DNA of 41,418 nt from Sphingobacteriales bacterium (lineage in GTDB: Bacteria; Bacteroidota; Bacteroidia; Chitinophagales; CAIOSU01), in contig JAIXOI010000054.1 in assembly GCA_027486795.1 (NCBI GenBank), positions 1 to 41,418 on the forward strand, written 5' to 3'. Below the pieces are notes generated by a model that worked only from the letters and a program-made list of their open reading frames with translations, had not been told where the DNA came from and searched no databases. Position numbers and translations under genes: made by a program. Positions 15,178 through 24,232 of this stretch are shown here, in pieces (position 1 is the stretch's first letter; each line of letters opens with the position of its first letter).

Positions 15178-15862
15178 GATAATGAGGGAGAAAAGTTTAA
15201 AGTTTCAAAATGACACTTAAGCTCAACTCAGTTTCTTTTAAGCTTTTTTTATCCTTTATAACAGTTAATGTGGATATTCCTCTTTTGGGTATTTTATTCT
15301 TATATATGCATCTGTGTGTAAAAAGTATGTATTATGGCTGAATTAGGCAATAAAAGTGAAATTTTAGTAAACGAAGTTTTAGAGGCTTTGTACGCAATTG
15401 AGGTAAGAAAGACTCAATATACCACAGAGAAGAATGTTGAAAATGTAGTTTCAAAGGCACTTCATTCAAGCTTTAACCATCTCAAGCAACAATATAATAT
15501 TGGTGGATATTTAGGATTAAAAGTAGATATAGATTTAGGTGACGGTCAAGTAGGTATTGAAGTTAAACTTGCGAAGGATTTGAACACGTCAGGTATCCAA
15601 CGTTTGTTTGGACAAGTATTATATTATTCCCGCAGGGTTTACAGAAAAAACTTGATTGTTTTAATTGTTGGAACAGATAAACAACAAACCCAGGTGATCA
15701 AAGAAGTGCAGTCAATAATCATGGAGCAAGGAATACAATACTACTATTTGAAAGTTAAGCAATGATGGAACTTAGTTTTTGCAGGATAGTTGGAGTTCCT
15801 TATTAAGCGCTATTTAGAGGTAATTTTAATTGTTTAATTATCGATAATGAGGGAGAAAAGTT
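15178..15862. mobile_element. Single-gene cassette between 20-bp perfect direct repeats
   Basis: GATAATGAGGGAGAAAAGTT occurs at 15178-15197 and again, identical, at 15843-15862. The bases outside the match differ. Between the copies is an AT-rich 645-base segment with one plus-strand gene of PD-(D/E)XK type. The arrangement resembles a site duplicated on insertion, or attL/attR, of a minimal cassette. There is no transposase or integrase inside, so mobilisation would need outside enzymes. Confidence 0.55.
15334..15765 (+). CDS. Small PD-(D/E)XK nuclease-like protein
   Basis: A 143-residue soluble protein. A beta-hairpin VDIDLGDGQVGIEVKLAK gives D65 or D67 and E76-x-K78, the spacing of the PD-(D/E)XK nuclease core, and IQRLFGQVLYYSRRVY supplies the Q-containing helix that follows the core in many members. 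An N-terminal helix NEVLEAL could give the extra acidic residue. It ends with alternating strand-helix-strand. I cannot name a family. It could be a restriction-type nuclease or an inactive fold relative. Alone, AT-rich, and bracketed by direct repeats, it reads as recently acquired; no methyltransferase or immunity gene is beside it. Confidence 0.6.
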   Translation: MAELGNKSEILVNEVLEALYAIEVRKTQYTTEKNVENVVSKALHSSFNHLKQQYNIGGYLGLKVDIDLGDGQVGIEVKLAKDLNTSGIQRLFGQVLYYSRRVYRKNLIVLIVGTDKQQTQVIKEVQSIIMEQGIQYYYLKVKQ

Positions 15863-15926
15863 GCGTTTTATGTTTAGCACTTAATCCTATGTTTTAACAA
15901 TCAAGATAGTGTCCGCATTAATCTAT

Positions 15927-17774
15927 CTAATAAACCACTACCTTTTGATTGTAAACGTTGCCTTTGCCATCATTGCCTTGTAGCACATATATACCTGCTG
16001 GTGTAGTATCTGGTACCATTAGCATGTTGCAGTTGGTGCAAGTATTAACCAATCGGCCAGATAAATCATAAAGCGTTGCATCAATGCTTGCCGAAAGCTG
16101 TATGGCCTTACCAGCATTAATCGGGTTGGGGTAAACGGTAAGCTTTTCGCTGCTAACCAAATTGATACCAGTAGTAGTTTCAAAATAATCGCTTGCTACA
16201 TATCTTTTGGTTGCAAACCAAAACCAATCGGGATTGGTGGTAACATAAGCAATCATCTCGTTGGTATTAAATTCCACTTTGCTCATGGTCCGTTTCCACA
16301 AATCCGCCTGTCCATCAAGCCAAAGTACATTGGTGTAGTAATTTGAGTCGAGCGATAAGGTAACAATTGACGAATCTGCAGAAAAACTAATATCCATATC
16401 TGGACGTAAATCATCCAGGCTCAATTGGTTATCGAAATACGGATAAAAGCGATACGTTTGAAAAGTATATGCCTGTTTTATGCCAAAAATCAAGGTGTTG
16501 TCGTGCTTCCAAGCTCCTAGTAAAAATTTACTTGTGTCATTAGAATACATGGGATGGCTGCCACCAATGTTACCATAAACAATACCGGTATCAATTTCGG
16601 CAACAGAGTTGGCGTATCTGTTTTGTAGCAAAATACCTCCATTGCCCATACCTGCACTATGGGCCATTTTATTGTATAGTCCTTTTTGGTAGGTGGTTAT
16701 CGAGTCGGCAATACTTTGTGTAAATACTTTGTAACCAGTTCTTGGATTTGCTCTGCAACCTCCATTGTCCCAAAATGATTTGATGATTTTGGTCCCATCG
16801 GTAAGCAAATATTGAATATCGTGTGCATTGTTTACCCAAACAGAGTCGTCAGACTGATGGCCCGTGTGGTTTTGCTTTGAGTTTTGCCTAACCGAGTCTA
16901 TTTCCCAGCTGTTGCCAACTAGGTTCACAGTTAACTCAAACTCTGCATCCACATTTCGATTATATATACCAAGTTTCAGGGTATTAGCATTTGTTTTTAT
17001 GGCAGCAATAGAGTTTGGGTGAAAGTAATCTGCAATGCCGTCAATAGTATCGAGGGTGGTGAAGCTGCAAGTGCTTTTGGTGAGGTTGCTCAAACTAATG
17101 CCCCAAGTAGTATCGGCAGCTCGCCAATGCAGCACGGTATCCAATTGTGGCGAGAGACAAACTATTGACGGAAAGGATATACCCAATGAATCTTCGGAGC
17201 CCAAGGTTGCATAGCCCAGGCCATCGGGCATCAGATAAAACTCATGCGGGTCACTTATTATCCACGATTTGATGATTTCAAATTTACGATTACAAACGAA
17301 TGCTTTGTTGGGCTGGCTATTGTTATTGTGTGATGTAAGCCATGTTAAGAGCTGTTCTTCGGGCCAATACCTAAAATTCCAGATGGGTAAAACACCTTCG
17401 TCGGGCACTAATCTAATAGCTGCGGGTATTTTTTCGTAAGCATCGAATACCAACATCATTTCTTCAGATAAGTAAGCCGATTGCGTTGCCCAAAGCCCAT
17501 ATCTTAAGCCAGTTTCGGCCATTGCCTGGTTGTTGTATACCATTGCATACGGAAATAGGATGTTGTTGGAGTCGGGTGGCAGAGGCTCGAATATGCGCTG
17601 GGCCACGGCCGCTTGATGCCCTAGGCAGGCAACCAGCACGATAAGCATGAACCTTTTGGCTTGAAGTAATATATTTAATTGAGATACAATTGCATTATTA
17701 GCAACCAGCCGTCTGGCGCTCGGTGTTCCTTTTCCCAGTGGCATTGGGTTGGGGAACAAACTTAAATCGTCCAT
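15927..17774 (-). CDS. Secreted protein with T9SS C-terminal sorting domain
   Basis: Up to 615 residues. The last 70, from LTVYPNPINAGKAIQL through LYDLSGRLV to GIYVLQ and KVVVY, are a type A T9SS sorting domain, which targets the protein across the outer membrane. The body has several Trp- and Asp-rich segments that recur loosely (HSWxx, YDxx), suggestive of a beta-propeller, but I assign no family. A signal sequence, MLIVLVACLGHQAAVAQ, starts at Met43 (17648), and the 42 residues before it look non-coding, so the real start may be 17648 (573 residues), though Met43 alone gives no basic N-region. The gene is alone. Confidence 0.85.
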   Translation of the reverse strand: MDDLSLFPNPMPLGKGTPSARRLVANNAIVSQLNILLQAKRFMLIVLVACLGHQAAVAQRIFEPLPPDSNNILFPYAMVYNNQAMAETGLRYGLWATQSAYLSEEMMLVFDAYEKIPAAIRLVPDEGVLPIWNFRYWPEEQLLTWLTSHNNNSQPNKAFVCNRKFEIIKSWIISDPHEFYLMPDGLGYATLGSEDSLGISFPSIVCLSPQLDTVLHWRAADTTWGISLSNLTKSTCSFTTLDTIDGIADYFHPNSIAAIKTNANTLKLGIYNRNVDAEFELTVNLVGNSWEIDSVRQNSKQNHTGHQSDDSVWVNNAHDIQYLLTDGTKIIKSFWDNGGCRANPRTGYKVFTQSIADSITTYQKGLYNKMAHSAGMGNGGILLQNRYANSVAEIDTGIVYGNIGGSHPMYSNDTSKFLLGAWKHDNTLIFGIKQAYTFQTYRFYPYFDNQLSLDDLRPDMDISFSADSSIVTLSLDSNYYTNVLWLDGQADLWKRTMSKVEFNTNEMIAYVTTNPDWFWFATKRYVASDYFETTTGINLVSSEKLTVYPNPINAGKAIQLSASIDATLYDLSGRLVNTCTNCNMLMVPDTTPAGIYVLQGNDGKGNVYNQKVVVY

Positions 17775-18008
17775 AGTAATATTGAAGTATCAAAGGTACT
17801 ATTGGCTGTGCTAAGTAACGGGTTGGGTGGATTAAAATTAGGTTAAAGTTATTGGTCTTAAGTTGTTGATAGTCAGTATTTTAAAATGGTCATTGTCTAT
17901 TATTTTGTTCTTTGTTTTTGTATCTTAATTTAGCTTATTATTATCAGCTTGATTAATACTTTGGTACAGTTAATGAATTTTTATTTTTGCTATCGGAAAT
18001 ACGCGATG

Positions 18009-18605
18009 CTACTCGTCTCGTTGCGACCAATTTTCATACAATTGGCTCATCGTTTCCAAGGGCAACTGAGGAGTAGCATATAGTTCGGCATTAATGCGCT
18101 GCCTCATCGCTTCAAAAACGCTAATAGCGCATGCCACAGATATATTCAAGCTCTGTACCATTCCTTGCATGGGTATAATGAAGTTGCCGTCGGTATATTT
18201 CAATATCTCCGGTGATAATCCTAGTCTTTCGTTGCCAAATAGCAGGGCTACCGACCCAGTTAGCTCAAGGTCGTAAAGGCTTACTGAATCTTGGCTTAGG
18301 TGCGTAGCATATACCTTATTGTACTTAACTTTTACGGCTTGCATACATTCATCAATGTTCTCAAATGTATGTATACCAACCCATTTTTTTGCACCAGCCG
18401 AGCTTCGCTTGCCTAGTTTAATTATGGGTGGTGTTAGCGTATTTACCACGTATATCTCCATTATACCGATGGCATCGCAGCTACGCAATACTGCCGAAAC
18501 GTTGTGTGGGTCATGAACGTCTTCGAGCACAACGGTAATATTGGGTTGCCGCTGCGATAAAACTTTCCGCATTTTCTGCTGTCGTATACTTAGTTGGTCT
18601 TCCAT
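18009..18605 (-). CDS. trmH: tRNA (guanosine-2'-O-)-methyltransferase TrmH
   Basis: A 198-residue SPOUT (knotted) methyltransferase. The three family motifs are present: VHDPHNVSAVLRSCDA, LLFGNERLGLS and IPMQGMVQSLNISVA. The N-terminal helical RQQKMRKVLSQRQ and the length point to TrmH, which 2'-O-methylates G18 in the D-loop of tRNA, rather than to RlmB, which has an extra N-terminal L30-like domain. The gene is divergent from the AsmA-like gene; 49 bases separate their starts, so both promoters must be there. Confidence 0.93.
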   Translation of the reverse strand: MEDQLSIRQQKMRKVLSQRQPNITVVLEDVHDPHNVSAVLRSCDAIGIMEIYVVNTLTPPIIKLGKRSSAGAKKWVGIHTFENIDECMQAVKVKYNKVYATHLSQDSVSLYDLELTGSVALLFGNERLGLSPEILKYTDGNFIIPMQGMVQSLNISVACAISVFEAMRQRINAELYATPQLPLETMSQLYENWSQRDE

Positions 18606-18654
18606 TCGTTTGTAAAACTAAACAGAATGGTATCTTTATAAAAATTATTCTACT

Positions 18655-21336
18655 ATGCTACGTAAGGTCCTATTAGGCTTATTGGTTGTTATTGTGTTGT
18701 TAGTGGGTGCATTGGCGGCCATTCCTTTTCTTTTTAAAGACGAACTTTTGGCATTTGCCAAAACCCAGATCAATACTTACTTAACTGCCAAAGTTGATTT
18801 TAATGAGTTTGACGTTTCTATTTTTAAAGATTTCCCTAACATCAGCCTATCTCTTGGCGATGTATCGGTAATTAACGGTGCCCCTTTTGAAGGCGATACT
18901 TTAGCGGGTATAAAGGATGTAACCGTGAGCTTGGATGTTATGAGCGTTATTAAAGGCGAGCAATACGTTATTCGCAACGTGGCCCTTACCGAACCGCGCA
19001 TAAAGGTAAAGGTGTTGAAAGACGGTACGGCTAACTACGACATAATGAAGCCTTCGGATACCGTGGATACCACCACTAGTGGCGCAACACCTGCTATCGA
19101 AATTAATGGCTACAGTATTACCAAAGGTTATATAGTATACGACGACCGTGCGGGCGATATGTATGCCGAAATTGTTGACCTTGACCATACTGGCAAGGGC
19201 GATTTTGCCCAGGAGATAGTAGACCTAGCCACAACCACCAGCATTAAATCGTTGACCGTGAAAACGGGAGGCGTGGCTTATTTAAGCAAGGCCGAACTGG
19301 AGGCCAAACTGGACTTAAACCTTGACTTGCCAAACAGTAAATACACGTTTAAAGAAAACACGGTTCGCCTTAATCAATTGGAGTTGGCCTTTAATGGTTG
19401 GTTGCAGTTGTTGGAGAACGATGCCATGGATATGGATTTGAGCTTTGCAGCCAAGAAAACGGAGTTTAAGAATATACTCTCATTGTTGCCTGCTATTTAC
19501 GCCAAAGATTTTGAAAGCGTAAAAACCACTGGCAGCCTTGCCTTGGATGGCTATGCCAAAGGAAAATTGGTGGGCGAAACGTACCCGGCCTTTGCCTTGA
19601 ACTTAAAGGTAGGCAACGCTAGTTTCCAATATCCTGATTTGCCAGTGGGCGTGAGCGCAATAAACATTGATGCCAGCGTAAAAGGCCCAGGAGGCGATTT
19701 GGATAGGATTGTAATTGATGTGCCTAAGTTTGACTTTGTAGCGGGTGCTGATCCTTTTAAAATGAAGATTAATGTGCGTACCCCGATATCGGACCCGAAT
19801 ATTGATGCTAGCCTAAAAGGTAAAATCAATTTAGACAACGTAAAGAACTTCTATCCAATGGCACAAGGCGAAACCCTAAGTGGCTTATTGGATATGGATG
19901 TATCGGCCAAAGGTAAATTGAGCGCTATTGAGCAAGAGCAGTACCAAAATTTTGATGCCAAGGGCATTGTTGCCATTACCAACTTGCGCTACGCTAGCCC
20001 CGATGTGCCGCAGCCCGTTTCAATAGATGCATTGAACATGACTTTTAGCCCGCAAGTGGTAACGCTGGATAAGTTGGTAGCCAAAATAGGCCGTAGCGAT
20101 TTTGATGTAGTAGGTCGCTTGGATAATTTGTTGAACTACCTGTTTGCAGGCGACGTGCTAAAAGGCAGCATGACCCTAAACTCAAAACTCATTGACTTGA
20201 ACGAGTTTATGACCGAGGAGAGCACCACCACGGCTTCTACCACGGCTACTGAAGGTGGTTCGGCTACTACTGTTGAAACTTCTGGTGCCGATGTGCCCGC
20301 AAATATCGATTTTACTTTTGTGGCCAACATGGCTCGTGTTATTTACGATAACATTGAAATAAAAGGAGCCAGTGGCAAGATTACCGTTAAAAATGAAACC
20401 ATCACTATTACTGATTTGAAAGCCAATATATTGGATGGCGACTTGGCTTTGGATGGCACTTATTCTACCTTCCAAACCGAAAGGCCAGCACTCGATTTTA
20501 AACTCAAGTTCGCTAATGTAGATATACAACAAGCATTTAAAACCTTTAACACGGTAGAGAAAATTATGCCCATTGCTGACCAGATTAGTGGCAAATTTAC
20601 TACTGCCTTCGATATGAAAGGCTTTCTTGGAGATGACCTATCGCCGGATTTGAATACCTTACTGGGCGAAGGTACCGTTGAGCTGAACAATGCCAAACTA
20701 ACCGGCAACAAAGTGATGAATAACCTTGCCGATAAATTTAAACTACCGCAATTGAAATCGATTGATATACCAAAATCGTGGACGATTGTAAAGTTGGTGA
20801 ACGGGAAGATATTTGTAGAGCCATTTGAATTTAAGATGCAAGATATAGCCATGAACATATCAGGCTCGCACAGCCTGTTGAACGTAATGGACTATGGTAT
20901 ATTAATGGATGTGCCAAGCAACAAAATGGGCCCTGCCAAAGGTATGGTAGATGGGTTACTGGCACAATCGCCACTGCCAGGCATTACGCCATCTTCCTTG
21001 CCCGATGTATTGCGCTTTAAAGTAGGGCTAACAGGCGATATGGCCAATCCGAAGATTGACGTTAAACTACTGGGCAAAGGCGGTTCATCTAGCCCGGTTA
21101 AAGATTTGGTAAACGACCAAGTAGATAAGGCCAAAGAAGAGTTTAACAAGCAGAAAGAAGATGCTTTGAAACAGGCGAACGATGCCAAACTAAAAGCAGA
21201 GGCTGAAGCTAAGAAACAAGCCGAGGAGGCGAAGCGCAAAGCTGAAGAAGCGGCCAACAAAGCGGTAGACGATGCCAAAAAGAAAGCAAAAGAAGAGGCC
21301 GACAAGATAAAGAACCAGATTAAGAAGCCTTGGTAA
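18655..21336 (+). CDS. AsmA-like inner-membrane/periplasmic protein
   Basis: An 893-residue protein that begins with a single signal-anchor helix (LLGLLVVIVLLVGALAAIPF), followed by ISLSLGDVSVINGAPFEGDT and VIRNVALTEPRIKVKVLKDG, the AsmA N-terminal pattern. Long repetitive beta-strand regions fill the middle, including a threonine/serine-rich linker near residues 522-545. The AsmA C-terminal domain (LNDL-like, GITPSSLPDVLRFKVGLTGD) lies near 730-800. It ends with about 75 residues of Lys/Glu/Ala coiled coil (KAEAEAKKQAEEAKRKAEE). AsmA proteins bridge the periplasm and are linked to lipid transport and outer-membrane assembly. The coiled-coil tail is seen in Bacteroidota members. Confidence 0.9.
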   Translation: MLRKVLLGLLVVIVLLVGALAAIPFLFKDELLAFAKTQINTYLTAKVDFNEFDVSIFKDFPNISLSLGDVSVINGAPFEGDTLAGIKDVTVSLDVMSVIKGEQYVIRNVALTEPRIKVKVLKDGTANYDIMKPSDTVDTTTSGATPAIEINGYSITKGYIVYDDRAGDMYAEIVDLDHTGKGDFAQEIVDLATTTSIKSLTVKTGGVAYLSKAELEAKLDLNLDLPNSKYTFKENTVRLNQLELAFNGWLQLLENDAMDMDLSFAAKKTEFKNILSLLPAIYAKDFESVKTTGSLALDGYAKGKLVGETYPAFALNLKVGNASFQYPDLPVGVSAINIDASVKGPGGDLDRIVIDVPKFDFVAGADPFKMKINVRTPISDPNIDASLKGKINLDNVKNFYPMAQGETLSGLLDMDVSAKGKLSAIEQEQYQNFDAKGIVAITNLRYASPDVPQPVSIDALNMTFSPQVVTLDKLVAKIGRSDFDVVGRLDNLLNYLFAGDVLKGSMTLNSKLIDLNEFMTEESTTTASTTATEGGSATTVETSGADVPANIDFTFVANMARVIYDNIEIKGASGKITVKNETITITDLKANILDGDLALDGTYSTFQTERPALDFKLKFANVDIQQAFKTFNTVEKIMPIADQISGKFTTAFDMKGFLGDDLSPDLNTLLGEGTVELNNAKLTGNKVMNNLADKFKLPQLKSIDIPKSWTIVKLVNGKIFVEPFEFKMQDIAMNISGSHSLLNVMDYGILMDVPSNKMGPAKGMVDGLLAQSPLPGITPSSLPDVLRFKVGLTGDMANPKIDVKLLGKGGSSSPVKDLVNDQVDKAKEEFNKQKEDALKQANDAKLKAEAEAKKQAEEAKRKAEEAANKAVDDAKKKAKEEADKIKNQIKKPW

Positions 21337-21361
21337 GCTATCTGCTTGCGAGCCATAAAAC

Positions 21362-21395
21362 AAAAATGCCACGGCTCAGCAGCCGTGGCATTTTT
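21362..21395. terminator. Bidirectional intrinsic terminator
   Basis: A perfect 15-bp stem (AAAAATGCCACGGCT with AGCCGTGGCATTTTT) around a CAGC loop, with A- and T-runs at both ends, lies between the convergent AsmA-like and small membrane protein genes and can serve both. Confidence 0.9.
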
Positions 21396-21430
21396 TATAT
21401 TGATTAACACAGCTTTTGCTGTGATAAATA

Positions 21431-21607
21431 TTATTGAAACAGGAATGCGAATATATACTGGTACTGTATATCGCCGAAATGGATGTTGTACGACGATAAG
21501 CTAGGGTACTCTGCCATTACAGCTTTGGTAAAAGCAATGGCCCAACTACCCACAACGGCAAGTATAACGTAAATGTAAGTGGGGGTTTGTTTCAAATGCT
21601 TTTTCAT
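21431..21607 (-). CDS. Small single-helix membrane protein
   Basis: A 58-residue protein if read from MKKHLKQTPTYIY at 21607; the frame is open seven codons further. Basic N-terminus, one hydrophobic helix (IYVILAVVGSWAIAFTKAV) and an aromatic C-terminal part (FGDIQYQYIFAFLF). I know no family. It is supported by a clean start, a terminator on its 3' side and a minus-strand neighbour, but could be spurious. Confidence 0.45.
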   Translation of the reverse strand: MKKHLKQTPTYIYVILAVVGSWAIAFTKAVMAEYPSLSSYNIHFGDIQYQYIFAFLFQ

Positions 21608-21657
21608 GACTTGGAGGTTTATCTTCACTAAACGGTTTAATATACCAAATAGTTGCC

Positions 21658-22059
21658 TTACTGTGAAATATTAAATTTTAAGGGAATTACGTATTCAACA
21701 CTAACTTGCTTTCCCTCTTGAGTGCCAGGAGCCCAATCTTTCATTTTACTGATGTGCTTTACCGCCGCATCATCAATAATTTTATGGCCTGAGGTTCTTG
21801 CAATACTTACATCAGTAACCTTACCCTCCTTATCTATAATGAACTTAACATAGACGTCGCCCACCAAGCTTTTCCTTACTGCAGATTTGGGGTATTTAAT
21901 TGCACTAAGGTACTCCATAAGAGCATCCTGCCCAACGGGATATTCAGGCATGGTCTCTTTTCTAGTGTAGGTAGAGTCAGATTCTCCAGCATTTTCTTGT
22001 GCGAAACTAGCAGTTAAGCAAGTAAACAGTATAGAAGCAATAAGCAAAAATGTCTTCAC
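21658..22059 (-). CDS. Secreted TonB C-terminal domain protein
   Basis: A 133-residue protein with a signal peptide (MKTFLLIASILFTCLTASFAQ) followed by a TonB C-terminal domain at about 40-133: MPEYPVGQDALMEYLSAIKYP, VYVKFIIDKEGKVTDVSI, WAPGTQEGKQVSVEYVIPLKF. Canonical TonB has an inner-membrane anchor and proline-rich linker, and both are missing, so it is a free periplasmic version, common in Bacteroidota, that may bind outer-membrane transporters or peptidoglycan. Its start is 8 bases after the phnW stop, and it could be cotranscribed with it. A link to phosphonate uptake is speculation. Confidence 0.88.
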   Translation of the reverse strand: MKTFLLIASILFTCLTASFAQENAGESDSTYTRKETMPEYPVGQDALMEYLSAIKYPKSAVRKSLVGDVYVKFIIDKEGKVTDVSIARTSGHKIIDDAAVKHISKMKDWAPGTQEGKQVSVEYVIPLKFNISQ

Positions 22060-22066
22060 AGTATAG

Positions 22067-23194
22067 TTATTTCAAGCTTACGCCCATTTCCAACAATACG
22101 TCTTTAATTGCTCCCAACAAACCACGGATATCCACTTCGGTTATGTGGCCAATGTTGCCAATACGGAAACAATCTACTTGGCTCAATTTACCAGGGTAGA
22201 TAACGTAATCCATACTATTTAATAGCTCATAGAATTTCTTGAAATCGAAGTTCGCGTCTTCAGGGTACAGGAATGAGCTAATGATGTAGCCTTGCTTTTC
22301 AGGCGATAAGTATTCTTTAAAGCCCAAATCGCGCATGCCAGCCACCAGTAAATTGTAGTTTTTCTGATAGCGCGCACTGCGGCCAATTACACCACCTTCG
22401 GCAGTATGCTCTTGCACCGCTTGCCAAAAGGCCAAAATGGTGTGCGTAGGCGGCGTAAAACGGAACTGGCCATTTTGCTCCAAACCTTCCCATTGGGCGT
22501 ATAGGTCGAGGCTAAGGCTGCGCGCATTACCTTTGCAGGCGTTCAGCGCATCCTTTTGAATAATAGAGAAGCTAAAGCCCGGCACACCTTCAATACATTT
22601 GTTTGAAGAAGATACCAGAAAGTCGATTTGATTAGCGGCTATATTTGTAGGTACTGCACCAAAGCTACTCATGGCATCCACTATATAGGTTTTGCCGTGT
22701 TTTTTCACCACTTCGCCAATAGCTTTTATAGGGTTGAAAATACCGCTGGTGGTTTCGCAATGCACCACTACTGCATGCGTAATGCTTGGGTTTTGCTGCA
22801 ACGTGCTATCAATATCTTCCAAAGAAGGATACTCATCCTCGGCATATTTCAACACGGTTTTGGTAATACCATGCACATCAGCCATTTTAGCGATACGGTC
22901 GCCATAAGCACCATTGATAATGACCAACAAGTGGCCACCCACCTTAGGCAGGGCCGAAGAGATAACCGACTCGACACCAAAAGTGCCCGAGCCCTGCATC
23001 AACACGGCTTCATAGCCTTGGGCTTGGCTTACCTCGCCCATCACTAACAAGCCATTGCGCACTTGTTTCACGGTATTGATAAACTCAATATCGCGAGAGC
23101 CCAAGTCGCGAAGCATGGCTTGCTTCACGGTCATGCTAGTGGTTAGCGGGCCAGGCGTAAACAGTAATTTATCTTTGGTTAGGGTCGTTTCCAT
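22067..23194 (-). CDS. phnW: 2-aminoethylphosphonate-pyruvate transaminase
   Basis: A 375-residue class V aminotransferase. The PLP lysine is K199 in SSSNKCIEGVPGFSF, and D173 in YIVDAMSSFGA is the PLP-ring partner. LLFTPGPLTTSMTVKQAML and LGSRDIEFINTV match PhnW. It moves the amino group of 2-aminoethylphosphonate to pyruvate, giving phosphonoacetaldehyde and alanine. The next gene downstream of it in the operon sense upstream, at 23256, is phosphonatase-like, the next catabolic step, so the pair degrades aminoethylphosphonate or, working in reverse, could make it for phosphonolipids. The rest of a phosphonate pathway is not in the window. Confidence 0.92.
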   Translation of the reverse strand: METTLTKDKLLFTPGPLTTSMTVKQAMLRDLGSRDIEFINTVKQVRNGLLVMGEVSQAQGYEAVLMQGSGTFGVESVISSALPKVGGHLLVIINGAYGDRIAKMADVHGITKTVLKYAEDEYPSLEDIDSTLQQNPSITHAVVVHCETTSGIFNPIKAIGEVVKKHGKTYIVDAMSSFGAVPTNIAANQIDFLVSSSNKCIEGVPGFSFSIIQKDALNACKGNARSLSLDLYAQWEGLEQNGQFRFTPPTHTILAFWQAVQEHTAEGGVIGRSARYQKNYNLLVAGMRDLGFKEYLSPEKQGYIISSFLYPEDANFDFKKFYELLNSMDYVIYPGKLSQVDCFRIGNIGHITEVDIRGLLGAIKDVLLEMGVSLK

Positions 23195-23255
23195 GCGGTT
23201 TGGTTGATTGGTTATTAGTTGATTGGTTAAGTAGTTATTGGTTAATTCGTTAAAA

Positions 23256-23954
23256 CTAATCTACCAATACTCCTGCAACCAACGCAGGTACTTCATTGAT
23301 GCTGTTCAATATATGCGTATGCGGGTGCGCTTCCAACTCGGCACGGGTGCAGGCACCGCTCAACACGCCAATATTGTAAGCAGTCTGGCTGTTGTAGCCT
23401 TCGTTTAAGTCGGCAGGGGTATCGCCTACTTTAGCTACGGCTTTCGGGTCGGTAATGCCAAATGCAGCCATGGCTTTTTGTATCATGTATGCAGCTGGGC
23501 GACCTTGTGGCACTTCGTCGCTGGCTACGCTAATGTCAATCAAGCCATCACGTTCCCAACCTAGGCGCTCAATAATAGTATCGATAATATCACGGCTGAA
23601 ACCACTATCAATAGCCACTTTAATGTCCGCAGCCTTCAGTGCACGGAACACATCACTGGCACCTTCAATTTCCTTTACACGCGGGTCGTTTTTGTAGAAA
23701 TTGATAGTTTCGCTCAAAAATACATCGTGTAGCTCATTTACATATTCCTCCGTAATCGTGCTATGGTCAGTCAATTTGCTTTCCAAAACCAAACGAATGG
23801 CTAGCGGTTTCTGCAAGCCCATTACAGCATTAATGTCGTCGCGGGTAATGGGTAAGCCAGTGCTTTTCAAGGCTGCTTGAAAACAGATATTCACATCATC
23901 ATTGTCATGCACGGTGGTACCGGCCATGTCGAACATTACCATTTGTATTTTCAT
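23256..23954 (-). CDS. Phosphonatase-like HAD hydrolase (PhnX-related)
   Basis: A 232-residue HAD-fold enzyme. The nucleophile is D9 in MVMFDMAGTTV, the pattern of phosphonatases (D-x-A-G-T) rather than D-x-D. The cap carries MGLQK with K49, lined up with the Schiff-base lysine of PhnX (MGLLK), and AKVGDTPADLNEG gives the acidic metal motif. It should hydrolyse phosphonoacetaldehyde to acetaldehyde and phosphate, or act on a related phosphonate as in the PhnX-like subfamily (TIGR03351 by recall). Its place 61 bases before phnW supports phosphonoacetaldehyde as substrate. Confidence 0.85.
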   Translation of the reverse strand: MKIQMVMFDMAGTTVHDNDDVNICFQAALKSTGLPITRDDINAVMGLQKPLAIRLVLESKLTDHSTITEEYVNELHDVFLSETINFYKNDPRVKEIEGASDVFRALKAADIKVAIDSGFSRDIIDTIIERLGWERDGLIDISVASDEVPQGRPAAYMIQKAMAAFGITDPKAVAKVGDTPADLNEGYNSQTAYNIGVLSGACTRAELEAHPHTHILNSINEVPALVAGVLVD

Positions 23955-23974
23955 TGGAAGGAGGGTTTGTTAGT

Positions 23975-24215
23975 TGTGTGGCAAAGATAAGTAAGTCCAT
24001 GGTCGATAGTCCAAAGTCCATGGTAAAAATAATGAACACTTAACAGTAATTACCCACATGCTGCCTTGGATTCAAATTTGTCGTATCCAATATTGGCATT
24101 TTGTGCCGAGGGCGTTGCCCACGGCAATTAGTATGGTGCCCCTTTGGGGCGTTAGAATCTAATTCCCGTTTTTTAAACTCTTGCATCTTGTGTCTTGAAT
24201 CTTGTGTCTAAAATT
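23975..24215. repeat. Repeats upstream of dnaX
   Basis: TCCATGGTCGATAGTCCAAAG with TCCATGG (23997-24023) is a word inverted pair of the same kind as GGACTGTGGAC at 2424. GAGGGCGTTGCCCACGGC with GTGCCCCTTTGGGGCGTT (24108-24152) makes two small hairpins. TTGCATCTTGTGTCTTGAAT with CTTGTGTC lies at 24180-24210. The dnaX promoter must lie in or around these. Confidence 0.6.
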
Positions 24216-24232
24216 GATTAATTTTGCACCTA

